A DNA stretch of 64,000 nucleotides, from contig NZ_BAFK01000014.1 of assembly GCF_000296695.1 (NCBI RefSeq), forward strand, positions 45,780 through 109,779, in the 5' to 3' direction. Below, in pieces: positions 48,508 to 57,342 of this stretch (positions are counted from its first letter, which is position 1; each line of letters opens with the position of its first letter). The DNA comes from Rheinheimera nanhaiensis E407-8 (GTDB lineage Bacteria > Pseudomonadota > Gammaproteobacteria > Enterobacterales > Alteromonadaceae). The notes beneath the pieces were generated by a model that ran no database searches, was not told where the DNA came from, and saw only the letters and a list, made by a program, of their open reading frames with translations. Position numbers and translations under genes: made by a program.

Positions 48508-48773
48508 GCGTCTTCATCCTCCAGCCAGGATGTGTCGGGCAATTGCGCCAGATGTGCAGCATAGCGCTCCAAGTTAAAGCTTTGCTGGTGCTCTATCACA
48601 TCGATCATCTCTGGTGCTAAGGCACAGGCGATAAGCTCAATGGCTTCATCGCGGCTATGGCCTGTCATGCGCAGCCGCATTAGGGTTTCAGTCACTTGCT
48701 TGGGGTAATTGTCGGCCAGCTGGTTTTCGATAACTTCAAATAACATGGCCTGGTCGAGCAGCTCATCGCTCAT
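48504..48773 (-). CDS. Small helical protein of unknown function (89 aa)
   Basis: Acidic, helical, no signal. The core (ETLMRLRMTGHSRDEAIELIA) looks like the DUF1841-type helical motif 'L...GHSRDEA...IA', which I offer as a tentative assignment. GGAG precedes the ATG. It is co-transcribed with the GNAT gene. Confidence 0.7.
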   Translation of the reverse strand: MSDELLDQAMLFEVIENQLADNYPKQVTETLMRLRMTGHSRDEAIELIACALAPEMIDVIEHQQSFNLERYAAHLAQLPDTSWLEDEDA

Positions 48774-48921
48774 AAAAGCTCCGCGCGGGAATGGGTTTGC
48801 GCCAGTATGGAAGAATTTGCTGTCTTTGCCAATCGGTAGTGAAAAAACCGCCGCGCCAATAGTATTTACCGGCCGCTTTGGCTAAGCTGAGGCGCTTGGC
48901 AATGGGGGTAGAATAATAACT

Positions 48922-50151
48922 ATGCAACAATCACTTAGTGTGTGGCGTGGCCGCCTGCAGGCGCTTGGGCCAGGGGTATTAATGGCCACGGCGGCGATTG
49001 GCGGCTCACATCTGGTTGCCTCCACTCAGGCTGGCGCCTTGTTCGGCTGGCAACTGGCCTGGCTGATTTTACTGGTTAATGTGCTGAAATATCCATTTTT
49101 CCGTTTTGGGGTGGAATACACTCTAACCCGCAAAGAAAGCCTGCTAATGGGCTATCAGCGCAAAGGCCGGGGTTATTTTTACAGCTTTATCGTGCTCAAT
49201 ATCATCGCCGCTGTGGTGAATACCGCCGGGGTACTGCTGTTAACCGCCAGCCTGTTGCAGTATGCGCTGCCAGGCAATTTGTCGGTAACCTTATTATGCT
49301 GGCTTATTCTGGCCGCCTGTTTGCTGATTTTGCTACTGGGCCATTACAAGGCGCTGGATAATGTCGCCAAAGTGATCATGGTATTACTGACCATCACTAC
49401 GGTGATAGCGGCGCTGATTGCCTGGCAAAATGGCGCTCAGGCACCGGCAGATTATGTTGGCCCTTCGCCCTGGACGCTGGCCAGCTTAGGCTTTTTAGTC
49501 GCCTTAATGGGCTGGATGCCGGCCCCAATTGAAATCTCGGCAATCAGCTCGCTGTGGCTAAAAGCCAAGCAGCGCCATACCCACATTAGCCGCGCTCAGG
49601 GCTTGTTTGACTTTAACCTCGGCTATTGGTTAACCGCAGCGTTGGCACTGGTGTTTTTGTCACTCGGCGCCCTGGTGCAATATGGCAATGCGCAGCCGAT
49701 TGCGCTGGCGGGCAGTGCTTTTGCCCAGCAACTGATGCAAATGTATGCCAGCACCATTGGCGACTGGGCGCGGCCGCTGGTAGCGTTAATTGCCTTTTTA
49801 TGTATGTTCGGCACTACTATCACTGTGCTGGATGGCTATGCCCGCACCTTACATGCGTCCTTTGAGCAGCTGGGCTGGGTAAAACACAAAGCTGCATTAC
49901 ATTACTGGCTGCTGGCGCAGGCCGGCTGCGGTATGGCACTTATTTTGTTTTTCAAAGCAGCGTTATCGCCCATGTTAACCTTTGCTATGACGCTGGCGTT
50001 TTTAACCACGCCGGTATTTGCCTGGCTGAATTACAGCCTGATGCGGGGCGATGGCGGCATAGTGCTGAGCAAGCCGCTGAAATGGTTAAGTTGGTGCGGG
50101 CTAAGCTATTTAATAGGCTTTTCATTATTATATCTTTTCTGGCTGCTATAA
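48922..50151 (+). CDS. Divergent NRAMP-family transporter lacking the metal-binding motifs
   Basis: 409 aa with about 11 transmembrane helices and the NRAMP-like opening GPGVLMA. In helix 1 the metal-binding DPGN block of true NRAMPs is replaced by AIGGSH. In helix 6 the MPHN-type motif is replaced by MPAPIEIS. These residues bind Mn/Fe in canonical members, so this protein probably carries another ion or works differently. The fold assignment is fairly safe from the conserved first helix and overall length. It is transcribed alone, divergent from the small gene pair at 48773. Confidence 0.8.
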   Translation: MQQSLSVWRGRLQALGPGVLMATAAIGGSHLVASTQAGALFGWQLAWLILLVNVLKYPFFRFGVEYTLTRKESLLMGYQRKGRGYFYSFIVLNIIAAVVNTAGVLLLTASLLQYALPGNLSVTLLCWLILAACLLILLLGHYKALDNVAKVIMVLLTITTVIAALIAWQNGAQAPADYVGPSPWTLASLGFLVALMGWMPAPIEISAISSLWLKAKQRHTHISRAQGLFDFNLGYWLTAALALVFLSLGALVQYGNAQPIALAGSAFAQQLMQMYASTIGDWARPLVALIAFLCMFGTTITVLDGYARTLHASFEQLGWVKHKAALHYWLLAQAGCGMALILFFKAALSPMLTFAMTLAFLTTPVFAWLNYSLMRGDGGIVLSKPLKWLSWCGLSYLIGFSLLYLFWLL

Positions 50152-50180
50152 AAGTTCTAAAGCGACGAATGGAGTATATT

Positions 50181-51467
50181 TTGACATCTTTACTGCGAGT
50201 GAATGAAATAAAACAACTATTATCTCAGGGGCTGTTGGCTCAAGCAGAAAGGGATTGCAGGGATCTTTTGCAAGTCAACCCTGAGATTGCCGAGGGGTGG
50301 TTCTTACTGGCTCAAATCGCTATGCACCATAACAAAGCTGACGCTGCCCTCGAGTGTATAAAGCGAGCTGTGAATATTGATCATCAGAATAGTCATTACA
50401 TGATTTACAACGCCTTTATTTTGTCTGTACTAGCGGATTATGACCAGGCGTATCATATGCTTAAACCGATAATGCCAGACAGTTCAGAGTTGTCGGTGCA
50501 GCAGTTATTTGGCCGTGTTGCCTGGTAGTCGGGCTATTTTGAAGACGCGTTAACTGCATTCAAGCATATCGCCGATGGGGCCCCAATTACAGAGTCCAAG
50601 GTACTACCCTATGCGCGGGCACTGGCAGCACTGGGGCATAAAGATGATGTCATCACTGAGCTCACCAAGCTTAAACGGGCTATGGCGATACAGGGTGAGT
50701 CGGCGTTGTTGTTGGCACATGCCACTTTAGAACAGGCGGGGTATAAGCAGGTTAGTCAAGACTTGGTAAGTTATATCAATCAGTTTCCAACGCATTTGGG
50801 GCTGAAGCAACTACATGGATTGCTGCAAGCCTGGTACGAGAATGCCACATTGTCGCGTACGCTTTTTGTGCATGAGCATCAATTTAGTGGTGCAAAGCAT
50901 GCCCTTAGCATGCGAGACACGCATACCAAGCTGGTTGGACTGCCGGTGGATGTGCTGAATTACGCTGCCAAGGTTGCGCCTCAGAGCGGCCTATGGTTAG
51001 AGTTTGGCGTTTGTTATGGTCGCTCTATTAATATTTTAGCTAAGGGCTGCGAAAAGATAGTTCATGGTTTTGACAGTTTTCAGGGCTTACCTGAGGATTG
51101 GAAACCTGGCGAGCCAAAAGGCAGTTATTCAACCCACGGCAGGTTACCCAAAGTAGCAGAAAATGTCCGCCTGCATCAGGGGTGGTTCGAACAGTCGCTA
51201 CCAGCTTTTCTGGTCGATCATCCGGAGCCAGTGAGTCTGGTGCATATAGATTGTGATTTGTACAGCTCAACGGTTACTGTGTTATCGTTGTTAGCGGAGC
51301 GTATCGTGCCAGGTAGTGTGTTAATTTTTGACGACTTTTGGGCATATGAAGGCTTTGAACACCATGAGTTCAAAGCTTTTAATGAATTTGCCAATAAACA
51401 GGGTTTAGCACTGCAACTGATAAGTTATGCCGCCTTGGGACGTGAAGTAGCTTTTATCGTGCAATAG
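50181..51467 (+). pseudogene. TPR-TylF-type methyltransferase gene interrupted by one in-frame amber codon
   Basis: Two open stretches, ending at 50528 and resuming directly after it, lie in the same frame and are separated only by TAG at 50526-50528. The codons after it (SGYFEDALTAFKHIADG) continue the TPR pattern without a gap. N-terminal half: TPR-like helices (EAGWFLLAQIA-type repeats). C-terminal half (~residues 240-428): a class I methyltransferase with LEFGVCYGRSINIL as the SAM loop, FDSFQGLPEDW, and LVHIDCDLYSST with the metal-binding Asp typical of TylF/MycF O-methyltransferases. I place the start at the TTG at 50181 because GGAG lies 6 bp before it. This is either a recent nonsense mutation or a sequence error. 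The C-terminal enzyme could still be made from an internal start. Confidence 0.75.
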
Positions 51468-51486
51468 ATAAATAGTGGCATTTAAG

Positions 51487-51512
51487 GCAGAGCGCGCACA
51501 AGGCGCGCCTGC
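51487..51512. terminator. Possible shared hairpin between convergent methyltransferase gene and ilvH
   Basis: GC-rich arms GCGCGC/GCGCGC, extended by GCAG/CTGC with one bulged A, lie in the 65-bp gap between convergent genes. T runs on either side are poor, so termination efficiency is doubtful. Confidence 0.4.
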
Positions 51513-51532
51513 TGTGGTTAAGGATACTGACG

Positions 51533-52024
51533 TTACAACGCCAACGTTTTCTCGCCACGGGCGATACCCGAAGCGCCGCTGCGTACCACTTCCAGAATTG
51601 GCGTGGCGCCTAAGGCCTGAATAAAGGCATCAAGTTTATCGCCGGTACCTACCAACTGAATGGTATAAGTCGTTGGTGTCACATCGATGATCTGGCCGCG
51701 GAAGATATCTGCGCAGCGCTTTACTTCTTCACGCTGGTTGCCATTGGCTTTAACCTTTACCAGCATCAGCTCTCGCTCGATATGCGCCGCTTCGCTGATA
51801 TCGGATACTTTTACCACCTCAATCAGCTTATGCAGCTGCTTGCTGATTTGCTCGATAACCTGATCATTGCCATGCGTTACCAGTGTTAAGCGCGACAAGG
51901 TCGGATCGTCGGTTGGGGCTACGTTTAGCGAGTCGATGTTATAACCGCGCTGGGCAAATAAACCTACTAAACGGGCCAGGGCGCCGGATTCGTTTTCCAG
52001 CAGAACAGAAATTATATGCCGCAT
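51533..52024 (-). CDS. ilvH: Acetolactate synthase III regulatory subunit
   Basis: 163 aa, the same length as E. coli IlvH. N-terminal ACT domain (ISVLLENESGALARLVGLFAQRGYNIDSL) that binds valine, followed by the C-terminal ferredoxin-like regulatory domain. It gives valine feedback control to the catalytic subunit encoded 1 bp upstream. First committed step of branched-chain amino acid synthesis, cytoplasm. Confidence 0.96.
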   Translation of the reverse strand: MRHIISVLLENESGALARLVGLFAQRGYNIDSLNVAPTDDPTLSRLTLVTHGNDQVIEQISKQLHKLIEVVKVSDISEAAHIERELMLVKVKANGNQREEVKRCADIFRGQIIDVTPTTYTIQLVGTGDKLDAFIQALGATPILEVVRSGASGIARGEKTLAL

Positions 52025-52025
52025 G

Positions 52026-53795
52026 TTAAGTCCTCTCTGTTTTGCTTAAAAACATCTCGTTCATCGCACCGCCCGGCACCTGCATCGGGTAAACGTGCTC
52101 TTTGGGGTCAACGTGAATATCTAAAAACACCAGCTGATCTTTCAGTGCAAAGGCGCGCTCCAGCGCTGGCTGCAGCTCTTCCGGTTTGGTCACCCGAATA
52201 CCGACATGGCCATAGGCTTCGGCCAGTTTGACAAAGTCGGGTAGTGAATCCATATAGGAGCTGGCATAGCGCGACTCATAGTTCATATCCTGCCACTGTT
52301 TTACCATGCCTAAATAGCCATTATTCAGGTTAATAATTTTCACCCCCAGACCATACTGCTTGCAGGTAGACAGCTCCTGAATATTCATCTGAATAGAGCC
52401 TTCACCGGTCACACAGACGACGTCAGCGTCAGGGTAATTCAGCTTTACCCCCATCGCGGCCGGCAGGCCAAAACCCATGGTGCCAAGGCCGCCAGAGTTA
52501 ATCCAGCGGTTAGGTTTGTTAAACGGGTAATACTGGGCGGCAAACATCTGGTGCTGGCCCACGTCGCTGCAAACATAAGCATCGCCCTTGGTAATTTTGG
52601 CGACCTGCTCTATCACATATTGCGGCTTTAACAGTGGCGCAGCGTTGTCGTAGCGGCCGCCATGCACGGCGCGCCACTGTGCAATTTGCTGCCACCAGCT
52701 TTGTAGTGCGGCACTGTCCAGCTTTTTCTTTTTCTGCTTTAGCACTGCCAGCATGTCTGTCAGCACCGGTTTTACCAGACCAACAATCGGAATATGCGCA
52801 TTAACGGTTTTACTGATGCTGGCCGGGTCGATATCAATATGAATGATGGTGGCATCCGGGCAGAATTTCTTCGTGTTGTTGGTGACCCGGTCATCAAAAC
52901 GGGCACCGACGGCCAGGATCAGATCGGCGTGATGCATGCTCTGGTTAGCTTCATAGCTGCCGTGCATGCCCAGCATGCCAATAAACTGCTTATCACCGGC
53001 CGGGTAAGCGCCCAGCCCCATCAGCGTATTGGTTACCGGCAGGTTTAACAGCTGCGCCAGTTCGGTCAGCTCTTCCGCTGCCTGGCCCATAATGACACCG
53101 CCGCCGGCGTATAACACCGGCTTTTTCGCCGCGAGTAAGGCGGTAACGGCTTTTTTAATCTGACCGGCATGGCCTTGCTGTTTCGGCTGGTACGAGCGCA
53201 GGTTAATTTCTGCCGGGTACTGGTAAGGAAATTTTTGGTTCGGCATTGTCATATCTTTCGGGATATCCAGCACCACCGGGCCGGGCCGGCCGGTTTGCGC
53301 GATATGAAAAGCCTTTTTAATTAAGTACGGAATATCCTCCGGCCGGCGCACTGACATATTGTGCTTACAAATTGGCCGGGAGATGCCCAGCATATCGGTT
53401 TCCTGAAAGGCGTCATCGCCAATGAGATGGCTCATCACCTGGCCGGTTAACACCACCATCGGAATGGAATCCATGTAGGCGGTGGCAATACCGGTAACGG
53501 CATTGGTGGCGCCGGGGCCGGAGGTCACCAATACTACACCGGCCTTGCCACTGGCACGGGCATAGGCGTCGGCCATATGGGTGGCGGCCTGTTCATGGCG
53601 TACCAGCACATGCTTGACTTTATTTTGCTGAAACAGCGCATCGTAAATATGCAATACCGCGCCGCCCGGATAACCGTACAGGTATTCTACGCCTTCATCG
53701 GCAAGGGCGCGGATCACCATAGCGGCACCGGACAACATTTCTGGCGCTTTGGTGGTGGCGGCTGACTTATCGTCTGGCTTGGTTTGGCTGGTCAT
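52026..53795 (-). CDS. ilvI: Acetolactate synthase III catalytic subunit
   Basis: 589 aa thiamine-diphosphate enzyme. The catalytic Glu lies in [16 protein letters not shown], the FAD/quinone-type domain is in the middle, and the ThDP-Mg motif [12 protein letters not shown]...[10 protein letters not shown] is complete. It condenses pyruvate to acetolactate (valine/leucine) or with 2-ketobutyrate (isoleucine). ilvH follows after 1 bp. About 15 residues longer than E. coli IlvI, mainly as a Lys/Ala-rich N-terminal extension. Confidence 0.96.
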   Translation of the reverse strand: MTSQTKPDDKSAATTKAPEMLSGAAMVIRALADEGVEYLYGYPGGAVLHIYDALFQQNKVKHVLVRHEQAATHMADAYARASGKAGVVLVTSGPGATNAVTGIATAYMDSIPMVVLTGQVMSHLIGDDAFQETDMLGISRPICKHNMSVRRPEDIPYLIKKAFHIAQTGRPGPVVLDIPKDMTMPNQKFPYQYPAEINLRSYQPKQQGHAGQIKKAVTALLAAKKPVLYAGGGVIMGQAAEELTELAQLLNLPVTNTLMGLGAYPAGDKQFIGMLGMHGSYEANQSMHHADLILAVGARFDDRVTNNTKKFCPDATIIHIDIDPASISKTVNAHIPIVGLVKPVLTDMLAVLKQKKKKLDSAALQSWWQQIAQWRAVHGGRYDNAAPLLKPQYVIEQVAKITKGDAYVCSDVGQHQMFAAQYYPFNKPNRWINSGGLGTMGFGLPAAMGVKLNYPDADVVCVTGEGSIQMNIQELSTCKQYGLGVKIINLNNGYLGMVKQWQDMNYESRYASSYMDSLPDFVKLAEAYGHVGIRVTKPEELQPALERAFALKDQLVFLDIHVDPKEHVYPMQVPGGAMNEMFLSKTERT

Positions 53796-54141
53796 GTTGG
53801 TTTCTCATAGTTTGCTGTGGCAAAGACAACACGCCACGGCTTTGCAGGCAAAGCGTGGGTGAATCATTTAAAGCAGTGCTATTGCTGCTTTTATTCTGTG
53901 CTACGTGGACGGGTTAAGCAGAGTAAACTGTTAACTCAAACTATGGCGCTATGGTTAGTTGCTGCTGGGCAGTCATTTTTTAGTGCGCCCGGATAATTTA
54001 CGTGATAGACGGCCAGATGTCGATGCTTTTCCGCCAGCTTTTGCGACTTTAATCGGCCATGCTAAGGCTTGCAAAGCGGCCGGCCAGCCCACATAGTAAC
54101 AACTAATTGAGTTTATATCGCCGTACAGGATTAATGCTTTT
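53796..54141. promoter_or_regulatory. Divergent control region between ilvI and cnoX, with two hairpins in the ilvI leader
   Basis: 346 bp without a gene. Two stable hairpins lie on the ilvI side: 53834-53858 (CCAC + GCTTTG pairing with CAAAGC + GTGG, one bulged G) and 53870-53891 (AAAGCAG/CTGCTTT). Neither is followed by a T run on the minus strand, and I saw no leader peptide rich in branched-chain codons, so classical attenuation is not supported. They may affect mRNA stability or access to the ilvI start. On the cnoX side an AGGA lies 12 bp before the ATG. Confidence 0.4.
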
Positions 54142-54987
54142 ATGCAACAGCCAATAGTGGATGTGTCTCTTAATAATGCCCGTGAGGTGCTTGATGCCTC
54201 AATGCAAAAACTGGTGCTGTTTCAGTTTTGGTCGGCGCGCAGCGAAGGCTGCACGCAACTAAGCCCGGTGCTGGAAAAAATTGTTCGCCAGTACCCTAAT
54301 CAGCTGCTGCTGGCGCGGGTAGATTGTGATAAAGAGCCTGATCTGGCCATGCAGTTTGGTGTGCAGTCGCTGCCGACTGTGATGATGATTAAACAGGGCC
54401 GGCCGGTCGATGGTTTTGCCGGGGTGGAAACCGAGCAGGCGATCCTGACCAAACTGGCGGCTTATTTACCCAAGCCGGAAGATGAGTTACTGGCACAGGC
54501 AGAGCAAAAACTGGCTGAGCAGGACTATGCCGCAGCATATCCGCTGCTAAAGCAGGCGTTAACCCTGGCCCCTGCGCGCAGCGACATTAAAGTGTGGCTG
54601 GCTGATACCGCCGTAAGCCTGGGCCAGTTACCGCAAGCTGAAGCCCTGCTGGGCGAGATCAAACTGGCTGAGCAGGATGCCTTGTACAAAAGCGTACAGG
54701 CCAAGCTGAAGTTGGCAAAAGAAGCCGCCGACACGCCGGAAATTCAGGCGCTGCAAGCGCAATTGGCACAGGATGACAGCAACCAGCAGCTGAAAGAGCA
54801 GTTGGCCATTCAGTACCAGGCGGTGCAGCGCAGTGAAGAAGCGCTGGCGCTGCTGCTTAGCATACTGCAACAAGATCTGAATTTTGGCAGCAGCAAAAAG
54901 CTGTATCTGGATATCCTGGCTGCGCTGCCTAAGGGCGACAGCGTGGCTAACCATTACCGGCGCAAGCTGTATAGTCTGCTGTACTAA
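54142..54987 (+). CDS. cnoX: Chaperedoxin CnoX (YbbN)
   Basis: 281 aa. N-terminal thioredoxin fold (about 1-110) in which the active-site CxxC is replaced by SEGC (FWSARSEGC), as in E. coli CnoX, which has SxxC. A cis-Pro is present in SLPTVMM. The C-terminal TPR-like repeats (~115-281) bind clients. The known role is a holdase that protects proteins from hypochlorous-acid-type oxidation and passes them to GroEL or DnaK. The single Cys is likely a mixed-disulphide site. Convergent with the response regulator gene, only 10 bp apart. Confidence 0.9.
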   Translation: MQQPIVDVSLNNAREVLDASMQKLVLFQFWSARSEGCTQLSPVLEKIVRQYPNQLLLARVDCDKEPDLAMQFGVQSLPTVMMIKQGRPVDGFAGVETEQAILTKLAAYLPKPEDELLAQAEQKLAEQDYAAAYPLLKQALTLAPARSDIKVWLADTAVSLGQLPQAEALLGEIKLAEQDALYKSVQAKLKLAKEAADTPEIQALQAQLAQDDSNQQLKEQLAIQYQAVQRSEEALALLLSILQQDLNFGSSKKLYLDILAALPKGDSVANHYRRKLYSLLY

Positions 54988-54997
54988 ATCTGTTGTA

Positions 54998-55387
54998 CTA
55001 AGCCTGATGAAAGTCTTGCCAGATTTGCCTGATCTGGCCGGACAGTGCCATAGGGTCAAAGGGTTTTACCACCACATCAGCGGCGCCCAGGGCTTTGTAT
55101 GACTCTACCTCACTGCTTTGTACCTTGGCGGTCATAAATACGGCCGGTACCTTTGATAAATCAAACTGCTGACGCAGTTGCTGTAGCGTTGTCGGGCCAT
55201 CCATGCCCGGCATCATCACATCAAGTAAAATTAACTGTGGCGCAAAGGCCGGGTAGTCGTCCAGCGCCTGTTGGCCACTGCTGCAGGTATGCACGGTAAA
55301 GCCGCCAACGGCCTCCAGCGCAATTTTTGCGACCTGCTGAATCGAAGGATCGTCTTCTACATGCATAATGCGTTGTAGTGCCGTCAT
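54998..55387 (-). CDS. Single-domain CheY-like response regulator
   Basis: 129 aa receiver only. Acid pocket EDD (11-13), phospho-acceptor Asp56 in LILLDVMMPGMDG, Thr/Lys switch residues in VFMTAK and VKPFDP. No output domain, so it probably acts by protein contact or as a phospho-relay partner. Its start overlaps the stop of the kinase gene by 4 bp, which makes that kinase its likely partner. Confidence 0.92.
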   Translation of the reverse strand: MTALQRIMHVEDDPSIQQVAKIALEAVGGFTVHTCSSGQQALDDYPAFAPQLILLDVMMPGMDGPTTLQQLRQQFDLSKVPAVFMTAKVQSSEVESYKALGAADVVVKPFDPMALSGQIRQIWQDFHQA

Positions 55388-57243
55388 AGTATTTCCTCTG
55401 AATGTTCTGTAATGCGTTCTACCGGCAGCAGTAAATAAAATTCGCTGCCTTTACCCTGCTCCGAGTGAAAGCCGATATTGCCCTGCATCTTATGCATCAA
55501 TTGCTGGCTAATGGCCAGCCCCAGGCCAGTGCCGCCCTTAGTTTTGCTGTCTGAACTGTCGGCCTGCGAAAACTTACTGAAAATATAGGGCTTAAAATCG
55601 TCACTGATACCGCAGCCGCTGTCTATCACGCGGATCAACGCCGTATCGTCTTGTTGTTGCAGCACCACCTTCACCACCGCTTGTGGTGGTGAAAATTTTG
55701 CCGCATTCGACAGCAGATTGGTCAGTACCTGCTGTAAGCGCATATTATCAACCCGTACCCAAATATCGGTCGGATCGGCATCCAACTGGTAGCTTACCTG
55801 ATATTGCTGGGCATAACTTTGGTTATCGCGCAGCGCCGCCTGAATAATCGGCAGCAGCGGTTGCGGCTGCATATCAAACTGCATTTTGCCGGCGATCAGT
55901 TTATCCATATCCAGCAAGTCGTTAATCAGTAGCTGCAATTTCTTCACATTAGCCTGTGCCAGCTCAGTCATTTGCCGGGCCTGCTCCGGCAGCGCGCCGA
56001 ATACCTGGCCATGCAACAAGCCAATGGCGCCGCTAATCGCGGTTAGCGGGGTGCGCAACTCGTGGCTGACCGTTGAAACAAACTCATCTTTTAGCCGCTC
56101 TACACGTTTGCGCTCGGTTAAGTCACTGATAAAGCCGTGCCACAGCACACTGCCATCGGGCTGTTGCTCCGGCATTGAGCGGCCGGTCACCCAGATATAC
56201 TCGCCATCTTGTCGGCGCACCCGATAATCGGTTTTCCATAAACTTAAGCTGGCTGCTGAGGCGGCAACACTGTCCTGAACGGCGGCCAAATCATCCGGGT
56301 GGATCAGCGCGAAGACGGCTGAGGCGTCGTCTTTAACCTGCTCTGGCGTTAGCTGATAAATATCGCGGATCCCTTCGCTACAATAAGGGAAACTGCTGCT
56401 GCCATCCGGTTTTAGCTGAAACTGAAACACCATGCCCGGCAACTGACTGGCAATTTTCTTCAGCCGCTGCGCCGCATCAACCTGAGCTTCCAGATACTGC
56501 CGGCGCTCTATACTACTGCCAATCCAGCGTGCCAGCAGGCTGACAAAATCACACTCCAGCTGGCTAAAGGGCGTGGCTCTGGCTGTAGCAGAGGAAAAAC
56601 TGACGGTGCCAAAGGGCTTACCATCGACTTGTATGGCACTGCCGATATAACTTTCCAGCGCAAAAGTTTTAAAACAAGGGTGCTGCGCATGCTGGCTTTG
56701 GCTCATCTGGTCAATGGCCAGCACGGTGCCGCGGGCCAGTGTTAAGCTGCAGTAAGTGTTACCCAGCGCAAAATGGCTGCCATCCTGCAGTAAACCTTCC
56801 GGGGCACTGTGCACCAGTACCTGATAATCCTGTTGCTCAATTTTGCTAACAATCGCAATAGGTAATTGCAGGTAGTCTGCGGCTACCTGCAGGGCTTGCC
56901 TAAGTTGTTTGCGCCAATCCGGATCGAAGCTGGTGGCAATATTGTTTAGTGTGCTAAGCGCTTGCTGATAATTGTTGTTTTGGCGCGAAGCCAGCTGTTG
57001 TTGTAATTGTTCTGCCTGCTGTGCTTGTTGTAACAGCCGTTGAAATAAGCAGTCTATTTCGCGCACCAGCAGCAGTAAAATCAGCTCACTGGCTAAAAAG
57101 GCCACCAGCCAGCGTAATAACAGCTGCGGACTGGGGGTTTGCTGATAACCCTGCCAGCTAAGATAGCCAAACAACAATATCAGCAAAAAACTGCCCAGCC
57201 AGGCAAGAAACTGTGTGGTCCGGTTAACGCCCTGGTTTATCAT
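55384..57243 (-). CDS. GAF-PAS sensor histidine kinase
   Basis: 619 aa from the ATG at 57243. A longer frame begins at 57312, but the internal ATG has an AAGG ribosome site 5-6 bp upstream and begins just before the first membrane helix, so I prefer it. Two transmembrane helices (~12-33, ~42-62), a coiled coil, a GAF domain (~100-245), a PAS domain with PAC motif (~265-375, YRVRRQDGEYIWVTGR), HisKA with His394 in VSHELRTPL, and HATPase N (NLLSNAAKF), G1 (DSGCGI) and G2 (GTGLGL) boxes. It partners with the receiver encoded directly after it. The signal is unknown. Confidence 0.9.
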   Translation of the reverse strand: MINQGVNRTTQFLAWLGSFLLILLFGYLSWQGYQQTPSPQLLLRWLVAFLASELILLLLVREIDCLFQRLLQQAQQAEQLQQQLASRQNNNYQQALSTLNNIATSFDPDWRKQLRQALQVAADYLQLPIAIVSKIEQQDYQVLVHSAPEGLLQDGSHFALGNTYCSLTLARGTVLAIDQMSQSQHAQHPCFKTFALESYIGSAIQVDGKPFGTVSFSSATARATPFSQLECDFVSLLARWIGSSIERRQYLEAQVDAAQRLKKIASQLPGMVFQFQLKPDGSSSFPYCSEGIRDIYQLTPEQVKDDASAVFALIHPDDLAAVQDSVAASAASLSLWKTDYRVRRQDGEYIWVTGRSMPEQQPDGSVLWHGFISDLTERKRVERLKDEFVSTVSHELRTPLTAISGAIGLLHGQVFGALPEQARQMTELAQANVKKLQLLINDLLDMDKLIAGKMQFDMQPQPLLPIIQAALRDNQSYAQQYQVSYQLDADPTDIWVRVDNMRLQQVLTNLLSNAAKFSPPQAVVKVVLQQQDDTALIRVIDSGCGISDDFKPYIFSKFSQADSSDSKTKGGTGLGLAISQQLMHKMQGNIGFHSEQGKGSEFYLLLPVERITEHSEEIL

Positions 57244-57342
57244 AGTGGCCTTAATTGATCTGCACCGCTTTACTATAAAGCACAACAATAGGGCTGGCAA
57301 AATGGCAGGCATAGCTTTTTACTGCGCCCCGGGTAGCGGGTT

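Noticed and set aside
50082..50528. Separate 148-aa gene overlapping the transporter end
   Set aside because: The frame is the front part of the broken TPR-methyltransferase gene; the codons before 50181 lie in the transporter gene and lack a ribosome site.
53796..54141. Small RNA or leader peptide gene in the ilvI-cnoX gap
   Set aside because: No short frame with branched-chain-rich codons and no terminator-like end was seen; only two hairpins are supported.
57244..57312. Extra 23 residues at the histidine kinase N-terminus
   Set aside because: The internal ATG at 57243 has a ribosome site and directly precedes the first membrane helix; the extension has neither.
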